A stretch of 64,000 nucleotides of DNA from Bradyrhizobium diazoefficiens USDA 110 (GCF_000011365.1 NC_004463.1:7674001-7738000); one strand, 5' to 3'. Shown: positions 27,828-37,324, counted from the stretch's first letter. A program made the numbers and translations. Notes: generated by a model not told the origin, from the sequence alone.

Positions 27828-28190
27828 CTATTTCGGCCGGACCGTCGGGTCGCCGCCGGGGCTGCCGGGGGGCGGGATGACGGGGGTGTTGCCGCCGCTT
27901 TCGGGGGCCGGGGCATGCATGTCGGGGTCTACGCCCGAGGGCGGGCAGAGCACGCCGTCGGATTTGGCCAGCCTGTCGCCGAGCGGTTCCCGGGACTGGC
28001 CGGTGGTGGTGCCGTCGGGCGCGGTAGCGCGGTTCGGGCGGTCCTGGGGCAGGCAATTGGCGGCGTGCTGCGCCGATGGCGGCGCGGTCGCTTGCGGCGG
28101 CGTCGCAGGTAGCGGCGGGGCCTGCGCCATCGCGGCGCCTGAGGCGGCGATGACGAGGCCCGCAAAGATGAGTTTTGATGTCGTGCGCAT
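27828..28190 (-). CDS. Small secreted proline-rich hypothetical protein
   Basis: The 120-residue product begins with a Sec signal peptide (MRTTSKLIFAGLVIAASGAAMAQ, about 1-22). A disordered Pro/Gly-rich mature chain follows, with two cysteines (ANCLPQ, VLCPPSG) and a C-terminal PPPGSPGGDPTVRPK. The start at ATG 28190 is set by the signal peptide; the frame is open far upstream only because it runs antisense to GC-rich genes. It is 45 bp downstream of the methyltransferase gene on the same strand. No function is recognised. Confidence 0.65.
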   Translation of the reverse strand: MRTTSKLIFAGLVIAASGAAMAQAPPLPATPPQATAPPSAQHAANCLPQDRPNRATAPDGTTTGQSREPLGDRLAKSDGVLCPPSGVDPDMHAPAPESGGNTPVIPPPGSPGGDPTVRPK

Positions 28191-28234
28191 GGGAGGGAAA
28201 CGCCGGGGTAAGGCCCGGTGTTCCCCCAACGCGA

Positions 28235-28873
28235 TCACGATTTGCGGTAGCGGATCAGCGAAAAGTGGCCCATCGGCGGCATCGGGCGGCGCTCGGCCAG
28301 CGTGATGCCGCCGTGCTTTGCGGCCCAGTCGACCAGGCGCTGCCACGGGAATTCCGGGCGCCAGCCGAGGCGGCGGGCGACGGGCGCGAAGGCGAGCTCG
28401 AACAGCTTGCGCGGACCGCTCTCGGCACCGATGTGGTTGACGAGGATCAGCTCGCCGCCGGGCTTCAGCACGCGCACGAACTCGTCGAGCGTGCCTTCGG
28501 GATCGGGCACGGCGGTGATGACATATTGCGCGACCACCGCGTCGAAGAAGTTTTCGGGGAAGGCGAGGTTTTTCGCGTCCATCACCGAGAGCACCTCGAC
28601 ATTGCTGAGCCGCAGCGCGCGCACGCGCGCCTGCGCCTTGCGCAGCATCGGCTCGGAGATGTCCACGCCGCAGATCTTTGTGGTGCGCGAATAGTCGGAC
28701 AGCGAAAGCCCGGTGCCGACGCCGACGTCGAGGATGCGGCCGCCGATGCGGTCGGCCTCCGCGATGGTCGACTGCCGCCCGGCGTCGAACACCTTGCCGA
28801 ACACGAGATCGTAGACCGGCGCCCAGCGGCCATAGGCCTTCTCGACCCCGGCCCGCGAGATGTCTGCTGCCAT
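28235..28873 (-). CDS. Class I SAM-dependent methyltransferase, possibly phospholipid N-methyltransferase
   Basis: The 212-residue enzyme has the SAM-binding motif I ILDVGVGTGLSLSDY (about 47-61), an acidic motif II (GVDISEPML) and the post-core ILVNHIG. The order and start (YGRWAPVYDLVFGKVF) match the UbiE-like group that includes Rhodobacter-type phosphatidylethanolamine N-methyltransferases (PmtA/PmtX). That would fit phosphatidylcholine synthesis in rhizobia, but UbiE-like enzymes are hard to tell apart by eye. It sits 21 bp downstream of mnmA on the same strand. Confidence 0.8.
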   Translation of the reverse strand: MAADISRAGVEKAYGRWAPVYDLVFGKVFDAGRQSTIAEADRIGGRILDVGVGTGLSLSDYSRTTKICGVDISEPMLRKAQARVRALRLSNVEVLSVMDAKNLAFPENFFDAVVAQYVITAVPDPEGTLDEFVRVLKPGGELILVNHIGAESGPRKLFELAFAPVARRLGWRPEFPWQRLVDWAAKHGGITLAERRPMPPMGHFSLIRYRKS

Positions 28874-28894
28874 GCCCCCTGCCCCGGAAATTTT

Positions 28895-30076
28895 CTAGCC
28901 GCGCACCGCTTCCACCAGCGGCCTCGCAGGGTTGCTCGCAACCTTCGCCGCGGCGCTCTGGATGAAGCCGCCGCCGAGCACGCGCGCCTGCCCCGAGGGC
29001 GCATCGTAGAACACGCAGGCCTGGCCCGGCGAGACGCCCTCCTCGCCGGCGACGAGCTCGATCTCGTAATGGCCGCCAGCGCCGCGCAGCCACGCCGGCT
29101 GGGGGCTGCGCGTCGAGCGCACGCGCACGAACATCTCGAGGCCATTGCCGATGGCGCTATCGATATCACCGCCGCCGAGCCAGTTGACGTCGCGCAAGCT
29201 GATGCGGTGCATCTTCAGCGCCTCGCGCGGGCCGACGACGACGCGGCGATTGGCGGCCTCGAGCCGCACCACGAACAGCGGCGCGTGAGCGGCGATGCCG
29301 AGACCGCGGCGCTGGCCGACGGTGAAATTGGCGATGCCGTTGTGCCGGCCGAGCACGCGGCCGTCGAGATCGACGATGTCGCCGGGGTCCATCGCGTTCG
29401 GCCGCAGGCGGGTGATGATGTCGGTGTAGCGCCCCGTGGGCACGAAGCAGATGTCCTGGCTGTCGTGCTTGTCAGCGACCGCAAGACCGAAGCGGCGCGC
29501 GAGCTCGCGCGTCTCCGGCTTGGTCATGTCGCCGAGCGGAAAGCGCAGATAGTCGAGCTGTTCCTGCGTGGTCGCGAACAGGAAGTAGCTCTGGTCGCGA
29601 TCGGCATCGGCGGCGCAGACCAGCACGCGCGAGCCGTCGTCGAGACGGCGCGAGGCGACGTAATGGCCGGTGGCGAGCGCCTGGGCCCCTAACTCGCGCG
29701 CGGTCTTGAGTAGGTCGCGAAACTTGATCGAGCGGTTGCACTCGATGCACGGCACCGGCGTTTCACCAAGAGCATAAGAGTCGGCGAAATTGTCGATGAC
29801 GGACTCGCGAAAACGGTCCTCGTAGTCGAGCACGTAATGGGGAATGCCGAGCTTGGCGGCAACGTCGCGGGCGTCGTGGATGTCCTGGCCGGCGCAGCAG
29901 GCGCCCTTGCGATGGGTCGCCGCGCCATGGTCGTAGAGCTGGAGCGTGATGCCGACGACGTCGTAGCCCTCAGCCTTGAGCAGCGCAGCCGTCGTCGAGG
30001 AATCGACGCCGCCCGACATGGCGACGACGACCCTGGTGTCCTGCGGACGGCCTTCGAGATCCAGACTGTTGAGCAT
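28895..30076 (-). CDS. mnmA: tRNA 2-thiouridylase MnmA
   Basis: The 393-residue protein is a complete MnmA. The PP-loop SGGVDSS (21-27) binds ATP. The two catalytic cysteines are in TPVPCIECN (about 112) and SQDICFVP (about 208), and the C-terminal beta domain holds GQACVFYD. It transfers sulphur to U34 of tRNAs for Lys, Glu and Gln in the cytosol. It leads a minus-strand group with the methyltransferase. Its 5' end faces the flagellar fliK promoter. Confidence 0.96.
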   Translation of the reverse strand: MLNSLDLEGRPQDTRVVVAMSGGVDSSTTAALLKAEGYDVVGITLQLYDHGAATHRKGACCAGQDIHDARDVAAKLGIPHYVLDYEDRFRESVIDNFADSYALGETPVPCIECNRSIKFRDLLKTARELGAQALATGHYVASRRLDDGSRVLVCAADADRDQSYFLFATTQEQLDYLRFPLGDMTKPETRELARRFGLAVADKHDSQDICFVPTGRYTDIITRLRPNAMDPGDIVDLDGRVLGRHNGIANFTVGQRRGLGIAAHAPLFVVRLEAANRRVVVGPREALKMHRISLRDVNWLGGGDIDSAIGNGLEMFVRVRSTRSPQPAWLRGAGGHYEIELVAGEEGVSPGQACVFYDAPSGQARVLGGGFIQSAAAKVASNPARPLVEAVRG

Positions 30077-30419
30077 GGGTTCTTAAGGTGTGACGGCGGC
30101 GTTCGGCGATCCGCGATGTGCCTTTGGCCGGGACATCGGTGGTCCCGGGGAACTTCGGTTCCCGCAGGGCGCGACTGGCCCGGTCGAAAGCGGCTGAGAG
30201 CGATCTCTTTAATATAGGGGGCATTCCGGTGAAGCAATCACAGGGGAGGCCGGCTTAGGGCAATTCTTGCCGGGGCGGCAGAAATGGCGGGGTCGCGGAG
30301 GGCCCTGCGGCGGCAAGCTCGACGCATCAAGATATTGATTTTACTTCTAAATTTTCCACGCTCGGCGCTGGCCCGCTCCTTGCTACCCCTGTACCGAAGA
30401 TGTTTTCAAGAGGTCGCCT
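30077..30419. other. Intergenic stretch between mnmA and fliK
   Basis: The right part contains the sigma-54 promoter of fliK. The left part must hold the mnmA promoter, but I cannot place it. No gene is seen. Confidence 0.5.
30369..30384 (+). promoter_or_regulatory. Sigma-54 promoter upstream of fliK-flgD
   Basis: TGGCCCG-N4-TTGCT matches the -24/-12 consensus TGGCACG-N4-TTGCW with one change and exact spacing. It ends about 36 bases before the fliK start. The sigma-54 activator FlbD is encoded at 37385-38770. Confidence 0.75.
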
Positions 30420-32066
30420 GTGGTCGGTCGGACGTCAGATGTAGCTGCCAGCGTGCCGGTTCCTAGCGCGCAGCAAAAGACTGCACGCTCGCAAGGGCCG
30501 AAGGACACGTCGACGAACGACGCCTTCGGCTCGCTGGTCGACAGTAATACCCAGGCGATCAGCAACAACGCGGCCTCGCAGGCGCAGGACAGCGCGCCGC
30601 GGCGGACCGATTCGGCGTCGTCCGCCGCAGACAAGAGCCCGCGCGACACCTCCTCGACCGACCAGTCCTCGCAGAGCAAGGCGAGCGACGACACTGACAA
30701 TTCCGCGCCCGCCGGGAGCGAGACGACGGACGATCCGGCCAAAGCCACGGACACGGCGTCGGCCAAGAGCAAGGACAAGACCAAGGACAAGCCGGAGGCG
30801 TCCGACGCCAAATCGGCGGACAAGTCCGACGAGACCAAGGGCGACAAGGCCGACGGCACCGACGGGCTCGCCGCCGCCGTCGCAACCGATGCCGCCGCAG
30901 CCGCGCAAGTGGACGCGACCCAGGCCGCCGTGCCCGATCCGAACGCGATCGTGGTGGCCGCGCCGGTCGTGCCTCTCGATCCGAACGCTGCGGCGAACCA
31001 GGCCGGCGATGCCGTCGCCTCGCCGCTGACGATCGCCGCCGCCGGCCTCGCCGCCAGCGCCTCCACCGCGGCGCAGATCGCCGGCGCCAAGACCGATACC
31101 GCGACGGCGGGCGACAAGAGCGCCAAGGCCGCGGGCGCCAAGGTCGATGCCGAGACCTCGGCGACGCTCGCGGACGCCGCGACCGGCACCACCGACGGCA
31201 CCGCGACCGACGCCAAGACCAATGGCGGACTGATCGCCGCCGCCGTTGACCAGGGCACGCCGAAGACCTCGTTCAAGGCCGCCGCCACCGCGCCAGGCGC
31301 GAGCGACGTCTCCAATATCGGCCAGGACGCGGGCAAGGCGAATGCCGCGACCGCGCAAACGCCGGCGACCGCGACGGGCGCCGCCGCGCATCCGCAAGCG
31401 GCCAAGCCGCAAGACGATGCCGGCGCGACCGACGCGAAGGCTGCTCCCGCCGACCGAGCCGCCGATGCAGCGCCTGGCGCACCGGCCACGCACGCCCATG
31501 CGAATGCGCAAAGCCCCGTCGCCGCGACCGACACCAGCGCGCAGGCGGCCTCCGCCGTGCAGGCGCCCCTGACTACGACGACGTCGGCCGCGACGGCATC
31601 GACCGCAACGCTCACCGCGACCGCGGCAACTTCGACTGCCGTGCCGATCAACGCCGTGCCGATCGAGATCGCGGCCGCCGCGCGCGCCGGCAAGACGCGC
31701 TTCGACATCAGCCTCGATCCGATCGATCTCGGCCGCATCGACGTCCGCATCAATGTCGACCGCAACGGCCAGGTCACCTCGCATCTCACCGTCGAGAAGC
31801 CGGAGACGCTGCAGATGCTGCGGCAGGACGCGCCGCAATTGCAGCGCGCGCTCGACGATGCCGGCTTCAAGACCGGCAGCAACGGACTCTCCTTCAGCCT
31901 GCGCGACCAGAATTCGTCGGGCCAGAACTCCGGCCGGAACAACGACAATGGCGGCAATGCCCGCCGCCTGATCATCAGCGAGGACGACACCGTTCCCGCA
32001 GCGCCCGTGGGACGCGGCTACGGCCGCATGCTCGGATCGAGCAGCGGCGTCGACATCAGAGTGTGA
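30420..32066 (+). CDS. fliK: Flagellar hook-length control protein FliK
   Basis: The 548-residue protein has a long Ala/Asp/Thr/Lys-rich, probably extended N-terminal part (about 1-410). This is the ruler portion of FliK proteins. A C-terminal Flg_hook domain follows (about 415-505: FDISLDPIDLGRIDVRINV, then LTVEKPETLQMLRQDAPQL), which switches export specificity. The start is GTG 30420 with AAGAGG seven bases upstream, preceded by a sigma-54 promoter. It is followed 13 bp later by flgD, as in hook-assembly units. Low-complexity sequence makes the long antisense frames here meaningless. Confidence 0.88.
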   Translation: MVGRTSDVAASVPVPSAQQKTARSQGPKDTSTNDAFGSLVDSNTQAISNNAASQAQDSAPRRTDSASSAADKSPRDTSSTDQSSQSKASDDTDNSAPAGSETTDDPAKATDTASAKSKDKTKDKPEASDAKSADKSDETKGDKADGTDGLAAAVATDAAAAAQVDATQAAVPDPNAIVVAAPVVPLDPNAAANQAGDAVASPLTIAAAGLAASASTAAQIAGAKTDTATAGDKSAKAAGAKVDAETSATLADAATGTTDGTATDAKTNGGLIAAAVDQGTPKTSFKAAATAPGASDVSNIGQDAGKANAATAQTPATATGAAAHPQAAKPQDDAGATDAKAAPADRAADAAPGAPATHAHANAQSPVAATDTSAQAASAVQAPLTTTTSAATASTATLTATAATSTAVPINAVPIEIAAAARAGKTRFDISLDPIDLGRIDVRINVDRNGQVTSHLTVEKPETLQMLRQDAPQLQRALDDAGFKTGSNGLSFSLRDQNSSGQNSGRNNDNGGNARRLIISEDDTVPAAPVGRGYGRMLGSSSGVDIRV

Positions 32067-32079
32067 GGAGTATTCGCAA

Positions 32080-32787
32080 ATGACCACCACGAATGCCGCC
32101 ACCGCCCCTTCCGTTGTCTCCGGCACGACCGACGTCCCGAAATCGTCCTCGTCGAACTCGCTGAGCTCGAGCACGGGATCGACGCTCGCCGGCAACTTCC
32201 AGACCTTCCTGACGCTGCTGACGACGCAGCTGCAGAACCAGAACCCGCTCGATCCGCTCGACACCAACCAGTTCACCCAGCAGCTGGTGCAGTTCGCCGG
32301 CGTCGAGCAGCAGCTCAAGACCAACGATGCGCTGTCCCAGCTCGTCACGCTGCAACAGACCACGCAGGCGACCCAGGCGCTGGGCTTCGTCGGCAAGACC
32401 GCGCTGGTCGACGGCTCGACCGCGACCATGAAGAACTCGTCGGCGACCTGGCATCTCAACGTGCCCAGCGACTCGACCGTGGATATCACCGTCGCCAATT
32501 CCAGCGGCCAGACCGTGTTCACTGGCAAATACACCGCCGCCGCCGGCACCGACATTCCCTTCACCTGGAACGGCCAGGGCAATGACGGCACGCAATGGCC
32601 CGACGGCAAGTACACGATCTCGGCCACGGGCAAGGATGTCGCGAACAACAATGTCGGCATCGCCGCGCAGGTGCAGGGCGTGGTGTCGTCGGTCGACCTG
32701 ACCCAGTCGCCGCCGCTGCTCACCATCGACGGCGCCAGCTACACCCTGAGCCAGGTGAAGAGCATCATCGCGACCAGCAGCAATTAA
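32080..32787 (+). CDS. flgD: Flagellar hook cap protein FlgD
   Basis: The 235-residue protein has the FlgD N-terminal signature FLTLLTTQLQNQNPLDPLDTN region (about 45-65) with QQLVQFAGVEQQLK, and a C-terminal FlgD Ig-like/tudor part (WNGQGNDGTQWPDGKYTIS). It caps the growing hook and is required for polymerisation of hook protein FlgE. It is 13 bp downstream of fliK and should share its sigma-54 promoter. Confidence 0.95.
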   Translation: MTTTNAATAPSVVSGTTDVPKSSSSNSLSSSTGSTLAGNFQTFLTLLTTQLQNQNPLDPLDTNQFTQQLVQFAGVEQQLKTNDALSQLVTLQQTTQATQALGFVGKTALVDGSTATMKNSSATWHLNVPSDSTVDITVANSSGQTVFTGKYTAAAGTDIPFTWNGQGNDGTQWPDGKYTISATGKDVANNNVGIAAQVQGVVSSVDLTQSPPLLTIDGASYTLSQVKSIIATSSN

Positions 32788-32814
32788 AGGCCTGCGCGGC
32801 CGCCACACACGAGA

Positions 32815-32950
32815 TGTCATCCCCGCGAAGGCGGGGATCCATAACCACAGAACGTCGTTTTCGCGTGAGACCGTAACCCCGAGTCGTCGTCAAACTGCTC
32901 CCTGGGGTTATGGGTCCCGGCCTCGCGCTCCGCGCGCCCCGGGACGACGG
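32815..32950. repeat. Palindromic intergenic repeat
   Basis: Inner-facing arms TGTCATCCCCGCGAAGGCGG...GATCCATAACC and GGTTATGGGTCCCGG...CGGGACGACGG bracket about 55 bases. This is the REP/BIME-like style repeated at 40921-41050 and, in short form, at 38864-38906. It could act as a terminator for fliK-flgD. Confidence 0.75.
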
Positions 32951-32989
32951 TTGAGAGCTTTGCAGCGTCGCGCTCGGCCCCGGTTTGTT

Positions 32990-33054
32990 AGTAAAGTATT
33001 TACTTTCTGCCCCGCCCGGCCGGCTGAAACGCGCTTTCAGCCCTCCGGGCCGGC
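32990..33054. promoter_or_regulatory. Palindrome and strong hairpin upstream of sciP
   Basis: AGTAAAGTATTTACT (32990-33004) is a near-perfect palindrome. It is followed by a nested hairpin: GGCTGAAA (33022-33029) pairs with TTTCAGCC (33035-33042), inside an outer GGCCGG/CCGGCC stem. The palindrome could be an operator for sciP; the hairpin lacks a T-run. Confidence 0.4.
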
Positions 33055-33171
33055 CGTGTTCCCGCAAGTTTCAACGAGAATTGTATTGAAGCCTTAGGCT
33101 TAGCGGATTTTTAAGCCGCCGCGCGTAGGGTTACGGCGTGAGTTCAGTGGTTGAGAGTTTGTGAGTACGCC

Positions 33172-33447
33172 ATGACAGAACCCCATCGCCCGAGGGTAAA
33201 ATACGTCATCGGGCCGGACGGCAGTCCGCTGACGATCGCAGATCTGCCAGCACCCGGCACCAAACGCTGGGTCATCCGCCGCAAGGCTGAAGTCGTCGCC
33301 GCCGTCCGTGGCGGACTTCTCTCCCTTGAGGAGGCCTGCAGCCGTTATACGCTGACGGTCGACGAATTCCTCTCTTGGCAGTTTTCCATCGACCAGCACG
33401 GTCTGGCGGGTCTTCGCACCACCCGCATCCAGCAATATCGCCAGTAA
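33172..33447 (+). CDS. sciP: CtrA inhibitor SciP (DUF1153 family)
   Basis: The 91-residue protein is an unmistakable SciP: RPRVKYVIGPDGSPLTIADLP near the start, then the helix-turn-helix block RRKAEVVAAVRGGLLSLEEA and YTLTVDEFLSWQ. In Caulobacter SciP binds CtrA and blocks its activation of target promoters in G1. ATG 33172 starts the family sequence. It lies directly upstream of fliF, whose control region has a CtrA box at 33535, so it can act on its neighbour. A strong terminator follows. Confidence 0.93.
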   Translation: MTEPHRPRVKYVIGPDGSPLTIADLPAPGTKRWVIRRKAEVVAAVRGGLLSLEEACSRYTLTVDEFLSWQFSIDQHGLAGLRTTRIQQYRQ

Positions 33448-33475
33448 GCGATCCGGAAATCTGCGGCTTTTGACG

Positions 33476-33509
33476 AAAATCGGCCTCGCCCTGCGAGGCC
33501 GATTTTTTT
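33476..33509 (+). terminator. Rho-independent terminator of sciP
   Basis: AAAATCGGCCTCG pairs with CGAGGCCGATTTT over a 5-base loop and is followed by a T-run, 29 bases after the sciP stop. Confidence 0.9.
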
Positions 33510-33534
33510 CATGACGCGACTTTTGTCCCAGCTC

Positions 33535-33552
33535 TTAATCTTCGTTAACCAT
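33535..33552 (+). promoter_or_regulatory. CtrA-binding site upstream of fliF
   Basis: TTAA-6 bases-TTAACCAT matches the CtrA consensus TTAA-N7-TTAAC with one base less spacing and an exact TTAACCAT right half. It is about 76 bases before the fliF start, as expected for a CtrA-activated class II flagellar promoter. Confidence 0.65.
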
Positions 33553-33627
33553 ATCGAAACCATCACCTAGGCAATAATTGCCCAGTCGACCGCTCTGGAA
33601 TGCGGATCGAAGCTTCGGGGCGGTTGC

Positions 33628-35241
33628 TTGCAAGGTCTTGCGGACTTCTTAAAAGGTATCGGCGCCGCCCGCTTCGGGGCGATGATCGCGGTCACCGCCG
33701 CGCTCGTCGGCTTCTTCGCGTTCGTCATCATGCGGGTCACCACGCCGCAGATGACGACGCTGTTCACCGACCTCTCGGTGGAAGATTCTTCCAGCATTAT
33801 CAAGGACCTGGAACGCCAGGCCATCCAGTTCGAGCTGCGCAATGAGGGCACCATCATCATGGTGCCCAAGGACAAGGTGACGCGGCTGCGGATGAAGCTC
33901 GCCGAGGGCGGCCTGCCCAAGGGCGGCGGCGTCGGCTACGAGGTGTTCGACAAGTCGGACGCGCTCGGCACCACCTCTTTCGTCCAGAACATCAATCATC
34001 TGCGCGCGCTGGAAGGCGAGCTCGCCCGCACCATCCGTGCCATCGACCGCATCCAGGCCGCCCGCGTCCATCTGGTGCTGCCCGAGCGCCCGCTGTTCTC
34101 GCGCGAGGCGCCGGAGCCGTCCGCCTCGATCGTGGTGCGGGTCCGCGGCGCGCTGGAGGCGCAGCAGATCAGGGCCATCCGCCATCTCGTCGCCTCCGCC
34201 GTCAACGGACTGAAGCCGCAGCGGGTCTCGATCGTCGACGAGGCCGGCCAGCTGCTCGCCGACGGCGCCGCGACCGATCCGGAGCAGGCGCTCGGCGACG
34301 AGCGCCGCACCACCTTCGAGAAGCGGATGCGCAAGCAGGTCGAGGACATCGTCTCCTCGGTGGTCGGGTCGGGCCGCGCCCGCGTCCAGCTCTCCGCCGA
34401 TTTCGACTTCAACAAGATCACCCAGACCTCGGACAAGTTCGACCCCGAGGGCCGCGTGCTGCGCTCTACCCAGACCCGCGAAGAAAGCAGCATGACCGCC
34501 GACAACAACGGCCAGGTCACCGTCAACAACGAGCTGCCGGGCAACCAGCAGAACAACGGCGTCGCGGCCAAGGACCAGAGCAAGAAGACCGAGGAGACCA
34601 ACAATTACGAGATCTCCCGCACCACCAAGACCGAGGTGACCGAAGCCGGCCGGGTCAACCGCATCTCCGTCGCGGTGCTGGTCGACGGCATCTACAGCAA
34701 GAACGACAAGGGCGAGCTGGCCTATCAGGACCGCACCAAGGAGCAGCTCGACCGCATCGCGACCCTGGTGCGCTCGGCCATCGGCTTCGACCAGAAGCGC
34801 GGCGACCAGGTCGAGGTCGTCAATCTGCGCTTTGCCGATGCCCCCTCCACCGCCCCGATCGCCGAGCCGTCGGGCTTCCTCGGCATGCTCCAGTTCACCA
34901 AGGACGACGTCATGTACTTCGTCGAGCTCGGCGTGATGATGCTGCTCGGCCTGGTCGTGCTGTTCATGGTGATCCGCCCGCTGGTCAAGCGCATCCTGGC
35001 TTCCGACGAGGTCGCCGCCGCCATCAGTGGCGTGCTCTCCGGCCCGGCCGCCTCGGACGAGGCCGCGCCGGCCGCCGGCCAGGCGCTGCTGCCCGGCGGC
35101 GCCGCCAGCGCGATCGACGTCGCAACCATCCAGGGCCAGGTCCATGCCCAGTCAGTTCATCGTGTCGGCGAGCTCGCCGAACGCAACCCCAACGAAACCG
35201 TCGCCATCATTCGCCAATGGCTGACCGAACCCGCGAAATGA
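33628..35241 (+). CDS. fliF: Flagellar M-ring protein FliF
   Basis: The 537-residue protein has a first membrane helix (about 15-35, IAVTAALVGFFAFVIM) and the ring-building YscJ/FliF domain (about 45-215, with EGGLPKGGGVGYEVFD). The M-ring C domain with an Asn-rich stretch follows (about 220-390). A second helix (about 430-450) and a C-terminal FliG-binding tail complete it. It forms the MS ring in the inner membrane. TTG 33628 (MQGLADFLKGIGAARFG) is the best start. It begins the fliF-fliG-fliH-fliN-flbD run. Confidence 0.95.
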   Translation: MQGLADFLKGIGAARFGAMIAVTAALVGFFAFVIMRVTTPQMTTLFTDLSVEDSSSIIKDLERQAIQFELRNEGTIIMVPKDKVTRLRMKLAEGGLPKGGGVGYEVFDKSDALGTTSFVQNINHLRALEGELARTIRAIDRIQAARVHLVLPERPLFSREAPEPSASIVVRVRGALEAQQIRAIRHLVASAVNGLKPQRVSIVDEAGQLLADGAATDPEQALGDERRTTFEKRMRKQVEDIVSSVVGSGRARVQLSADFDFNKITQTSDKFDPEGRVLRSTQTREESSMTADNNGQVTVNNELPGNQQNNGVAAKDQSKKTEETNNYEISRTTKTEVTEAGRVNRISVAVLVDGIYSKNDKGELAYQDRTKEQLDRIATLVRSAIGFDQKRGDQVEVVNLRFADAPSTAPIAEPSGFLGMLQFTKDDVMYFVELGVMMLLGLVVLFMVIRPLVKRILASDEVAAAISGVLSGPAASDEAAPAAGQALLPGGAASAIDVATIQGQVHAQSVHRVGELAERNPNETVAIIRQWLTEPAK

Positions 35242-35258
35242 TCGAGAAGTGAACTGAC

Positions 35259-36350
35259 ATGGCCGCCAACCTGCAAAACGCCAACTCCAACGACATCACC
35301 AGCGTGATCTCGACGCTCGGCGCCCGCCAGGGCAGCCGTGCGGGCGCCAAGACCGAGGCGGTGGCGGGACCCAAGCGCGCCGCGATCCTGATGCTGGCGC
35401 TGGGCGAGCAATACGGCGGCAAGATCTGGTCGATGCTCGACGACGACGAGGTGCGCCAGCTTTCGCTGGAAATGTCGACGCTCGGCACCGTCGAGGTCGA
35501 CACGGTCGAGGACATGCTGCTCGAGTTCGTCTCGCGCATGTCGGCCTCGGGCGCGCTGATGGGCAATTTCGACGCCACCGAACGGCTGCTCCAGCAATAC
35601 CTGCCGCCGGAGCGCGTCAACGGCATCATGGACGAGATCCGCGGCCCCGCCGGGCGCAACATGTGGGAGAAGCTTTCCAACGTGCAGGAAGAGGTTCTCG
35701 CCAACTATCTCAAGAACGAATATCCGCAGACCATCGCGGTGGTGCTGTCGAAGCTGAAGCCGGAGCACGCCGCGCGCGTGCTCGGCATCTTCCCCGAGGA
35801 CCTCGCGCTCGACGTCGTCAACCGCATGCTGAAGATGGAAGCGGTGCAGAAGGAGGTGATCGAGAGCGTGGAGAAGACGCTGCGCACCGAATTCATGTCC
35901 AACCTGTCGCAGACCCGCCGCCGCGACGCCCACGAGGTGATGGCCGAAATCTTCAACAATTTCGACCGCCAGACCGAAACCCGCTTCATCACCTCGCTGG
36001 AAGAGGACAACCGGGAATCGGCCGAGCGCATCAAGGCTCTGATGTTCACCTTCGACGACCTCGTGAAGCTGGATTCCGGCTCGGCCCAGACCCTGATGCG
36101 CAACGTCGACAAGGACAAGCTCGGCGTCGCGCTCAAGAGCGCCAACGAGGACGTCCGCAACTTCTTCTTCGGCAACATGTCCTCGCGCGCGGCCAAGATG
36201 CTCCAGGACGACATGGCGGCGATGGGCCCGGTCCGTCTGCGCGACGTCGACGAGGCGCAGGCGCTGCTGGTCAACCTCGCCAAGGATCTCGCCGCCAAGG
36301 GCGAGATCATGCTGACCAAGAACCGCGCCGACGACGAACTGGTGTATTGA
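35259..36350 (+). CDS. fliG: Flagellar motor switch protein FliG
   Basis: The 363-residue protein has the three FliG domains. The N-terminal part (about 35-130) binds FliF. The middle part has EHAARVLG. The C-terminal torque domain (about 265-345) has [16 protein letters not shown] and [13 protein letters not shown], with its charged residues. It generates torque with MotA at the C-ring. It starts 17 bp after fliF, and its TGA overlaps the fliH ATG by one base. Confidence 0.96.
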   Translation: MAANLQNANSNDITSVISTLGARQGSRAGAKTEAVAGPKRAAILMLALGEQYGGKIWSMLDDDEVRQLSLEMSTLGTVEVDTVEDMLLEFVSRMSASGALMGNFDATERLLQQYLPPERVNGIMDEIRGPAGRNMWEKLSNVQEEVLANYLKNEYPQTIAVVLSKLKPEHAARVLGIFPEDLALDVVNRMLKMEAVQKEVIESVEKTLRTEFMSNLSQTRRRDAHEVMAEIFNNFDRQTETRFITSLEEDNRESAERIKALMFTFDDLVKLDSGSAQTLMRNVDKDKLGVALKSANEDVRNFFFGNMSSRAAKMLQDDMAAMGPVRLRDVDEAQALLVNLAKDLAAKGEIMLTKNRADDELVY

Positions 36351-36970
36351 TGGCCGCTCCGGCAAAATTCCTGTTCGACACCGACTTCGCCGCGCCGGAC
36401 CGGACGCGCGAGAAGGCCGCGACCGCGGCCGAGATCGCCCAGAAGGTCGCGGAAGCGGAGGCGCGCGCCTATCAGGACGGCTTTGCCGCCGGCCAGCGCG
36501 AGGCCAAGGCCGAGAGCGACCGCCGCGTCGCGCTCGCCATGGAAGAGATCAACATCGCAATCCGGGGCGTCGCCTCGGGCATGGGCAACATCGAGATCAA
36601 GATGGAGACCGAGGCGGTCGAGGTCGCGGTCGCGGTGGCGCGCAAGCTGTGCGCCGACCTGGTCGCCGCCGAGCCGCTCGGCGAGATCGTGGCGCTGGTC
36701 AAGGACTGCTTCTCGCATCTGGTCGCGACGCCGCATCTCGTCGTCCGCATCAACGACGCGCTCTACGACAGCGCCCGCGAGAAGATCGAGCGGCTCGCCA
36801 AGCAGAGCGGCTTCGAGGGCCGGCTGGTGATCCTGGCCGAGCCGGAGATTGCGACCGGCGACTGCCGGATCGAATGGGCCGATGGCGGCGTCGTGCTGGA
36901 GCGCGGCGCCATCGCGGCCAAGATCGACGAAATGGTCGGACGCTATATCGCGTCCCGCAGGGGGAGCTAA
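36350..36970 (+). CDS. fliH: Flagellar export regulator FliH
   Basis: The 206-residue protein starts [16 protein letters not shown] and has the FliH pattern. The N-terminal helical stretch contains AYQDGFAAGQREAKAESDRR. The C-terminal FliH/HrpE domain is at about 105-200 (LVVRINDALYDSAREKIERLA, DCRIEWADGGVVLERG). FliH forms a stalk with the export ATPase FliI, which is not in the window. The ATG overlaps the fliG stop, so translation is coupled. The longer frame that opens at 35663 runs out of phase over fliG and is not real. Confidence 0.9.
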   Translation: MAAPAKFLFDTDFAAPDRTREKAATAAEIAQKVAEAEARAYQDGFAAGQREAKAESDRRVALAMEEINIAIRGVASGMGNIEIKMETEAVEVAVAVARKLCADLVAAEPLGEIVALVKDCFSHLVATPHLVVRINDALYDSAREKIERLAKQSGFEGRLVILAEPEIATGDCRIEWADGGVVLERGAIAAKIDEMVGRYIASRRGS

Positions 36971-36973
36971 GCC

Positions 36974-37324
36974 ATGAGCGACACCGACGGACAGGTCCCG
37001 CTGCCCGATCTCAACGGCCCGATGCCGCCAACCGGCACCGATGTCGGCTACAACGAGGACGAATATGCGGCGCGCGCCGCCGCCGACCTCGAGGCCGTGT
37101 TCGACGTGCCGGTGCAGGTCTCGGCCGTGCTCGGCCGCTCCAAGATGGACGTCGGCGAGCTCCTGAAGCTCGGGCCCGGCACCGTGCTCGAGCTCGACCG
37201 GCGCGTCGGCGAGGCCATCGACATCTACGTCAACAACAAGCTGGTCGCCCGCGGCGAGGTCGTCCTGGTCGAGGACAAGCTCGGCGTGACCATGACCGAA
37301 ATCATCAAGACCGAACGCACGTAA
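36974..37324 (+). CDS. fliN: Flagellar motor switch protein FliN
   Basis: The 116-residue protein has a short variable N-terminus and a C-terminal SpoA domain (about 38-112: VSAVLGRSKMDVGELLKLGPGT, then IYVNNKLVARGEVVLVEDKLGV). It builds the lower C-ring with FliM. It starts 3 bp after fliH. FliM is not in this cluster and must lie elsewhere. Confidence 0.95.
   Translation: MSDTDGQVPLPDLNGPMPPTGTDVGYNEDEYAARAAADLEAVFDVPVQVSAVLGRSKMDVGELLKLGPGTVLELDRRVGEAIDIYVNNKLVARGEVVLVEDKLGVTMTEIIKTERT

Noticed and set aside
30435..32726. Very long minus-strand open frame (763 codons) over fliK-flgD, and a second long one at 30383-31990
   Set aside because: They are antisense to low-complexity, GC-rich coding DNA and contain monotonous Arg/Gly/Val or Ala/Ser sequence without domains; fliK and flgD explain the region.
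33649..35145. 498-codon minus-strand frame over fliF
   Set aside because: Antisense shadow of fliF, rich in Asp/Gly/Leu without recognisable structure.
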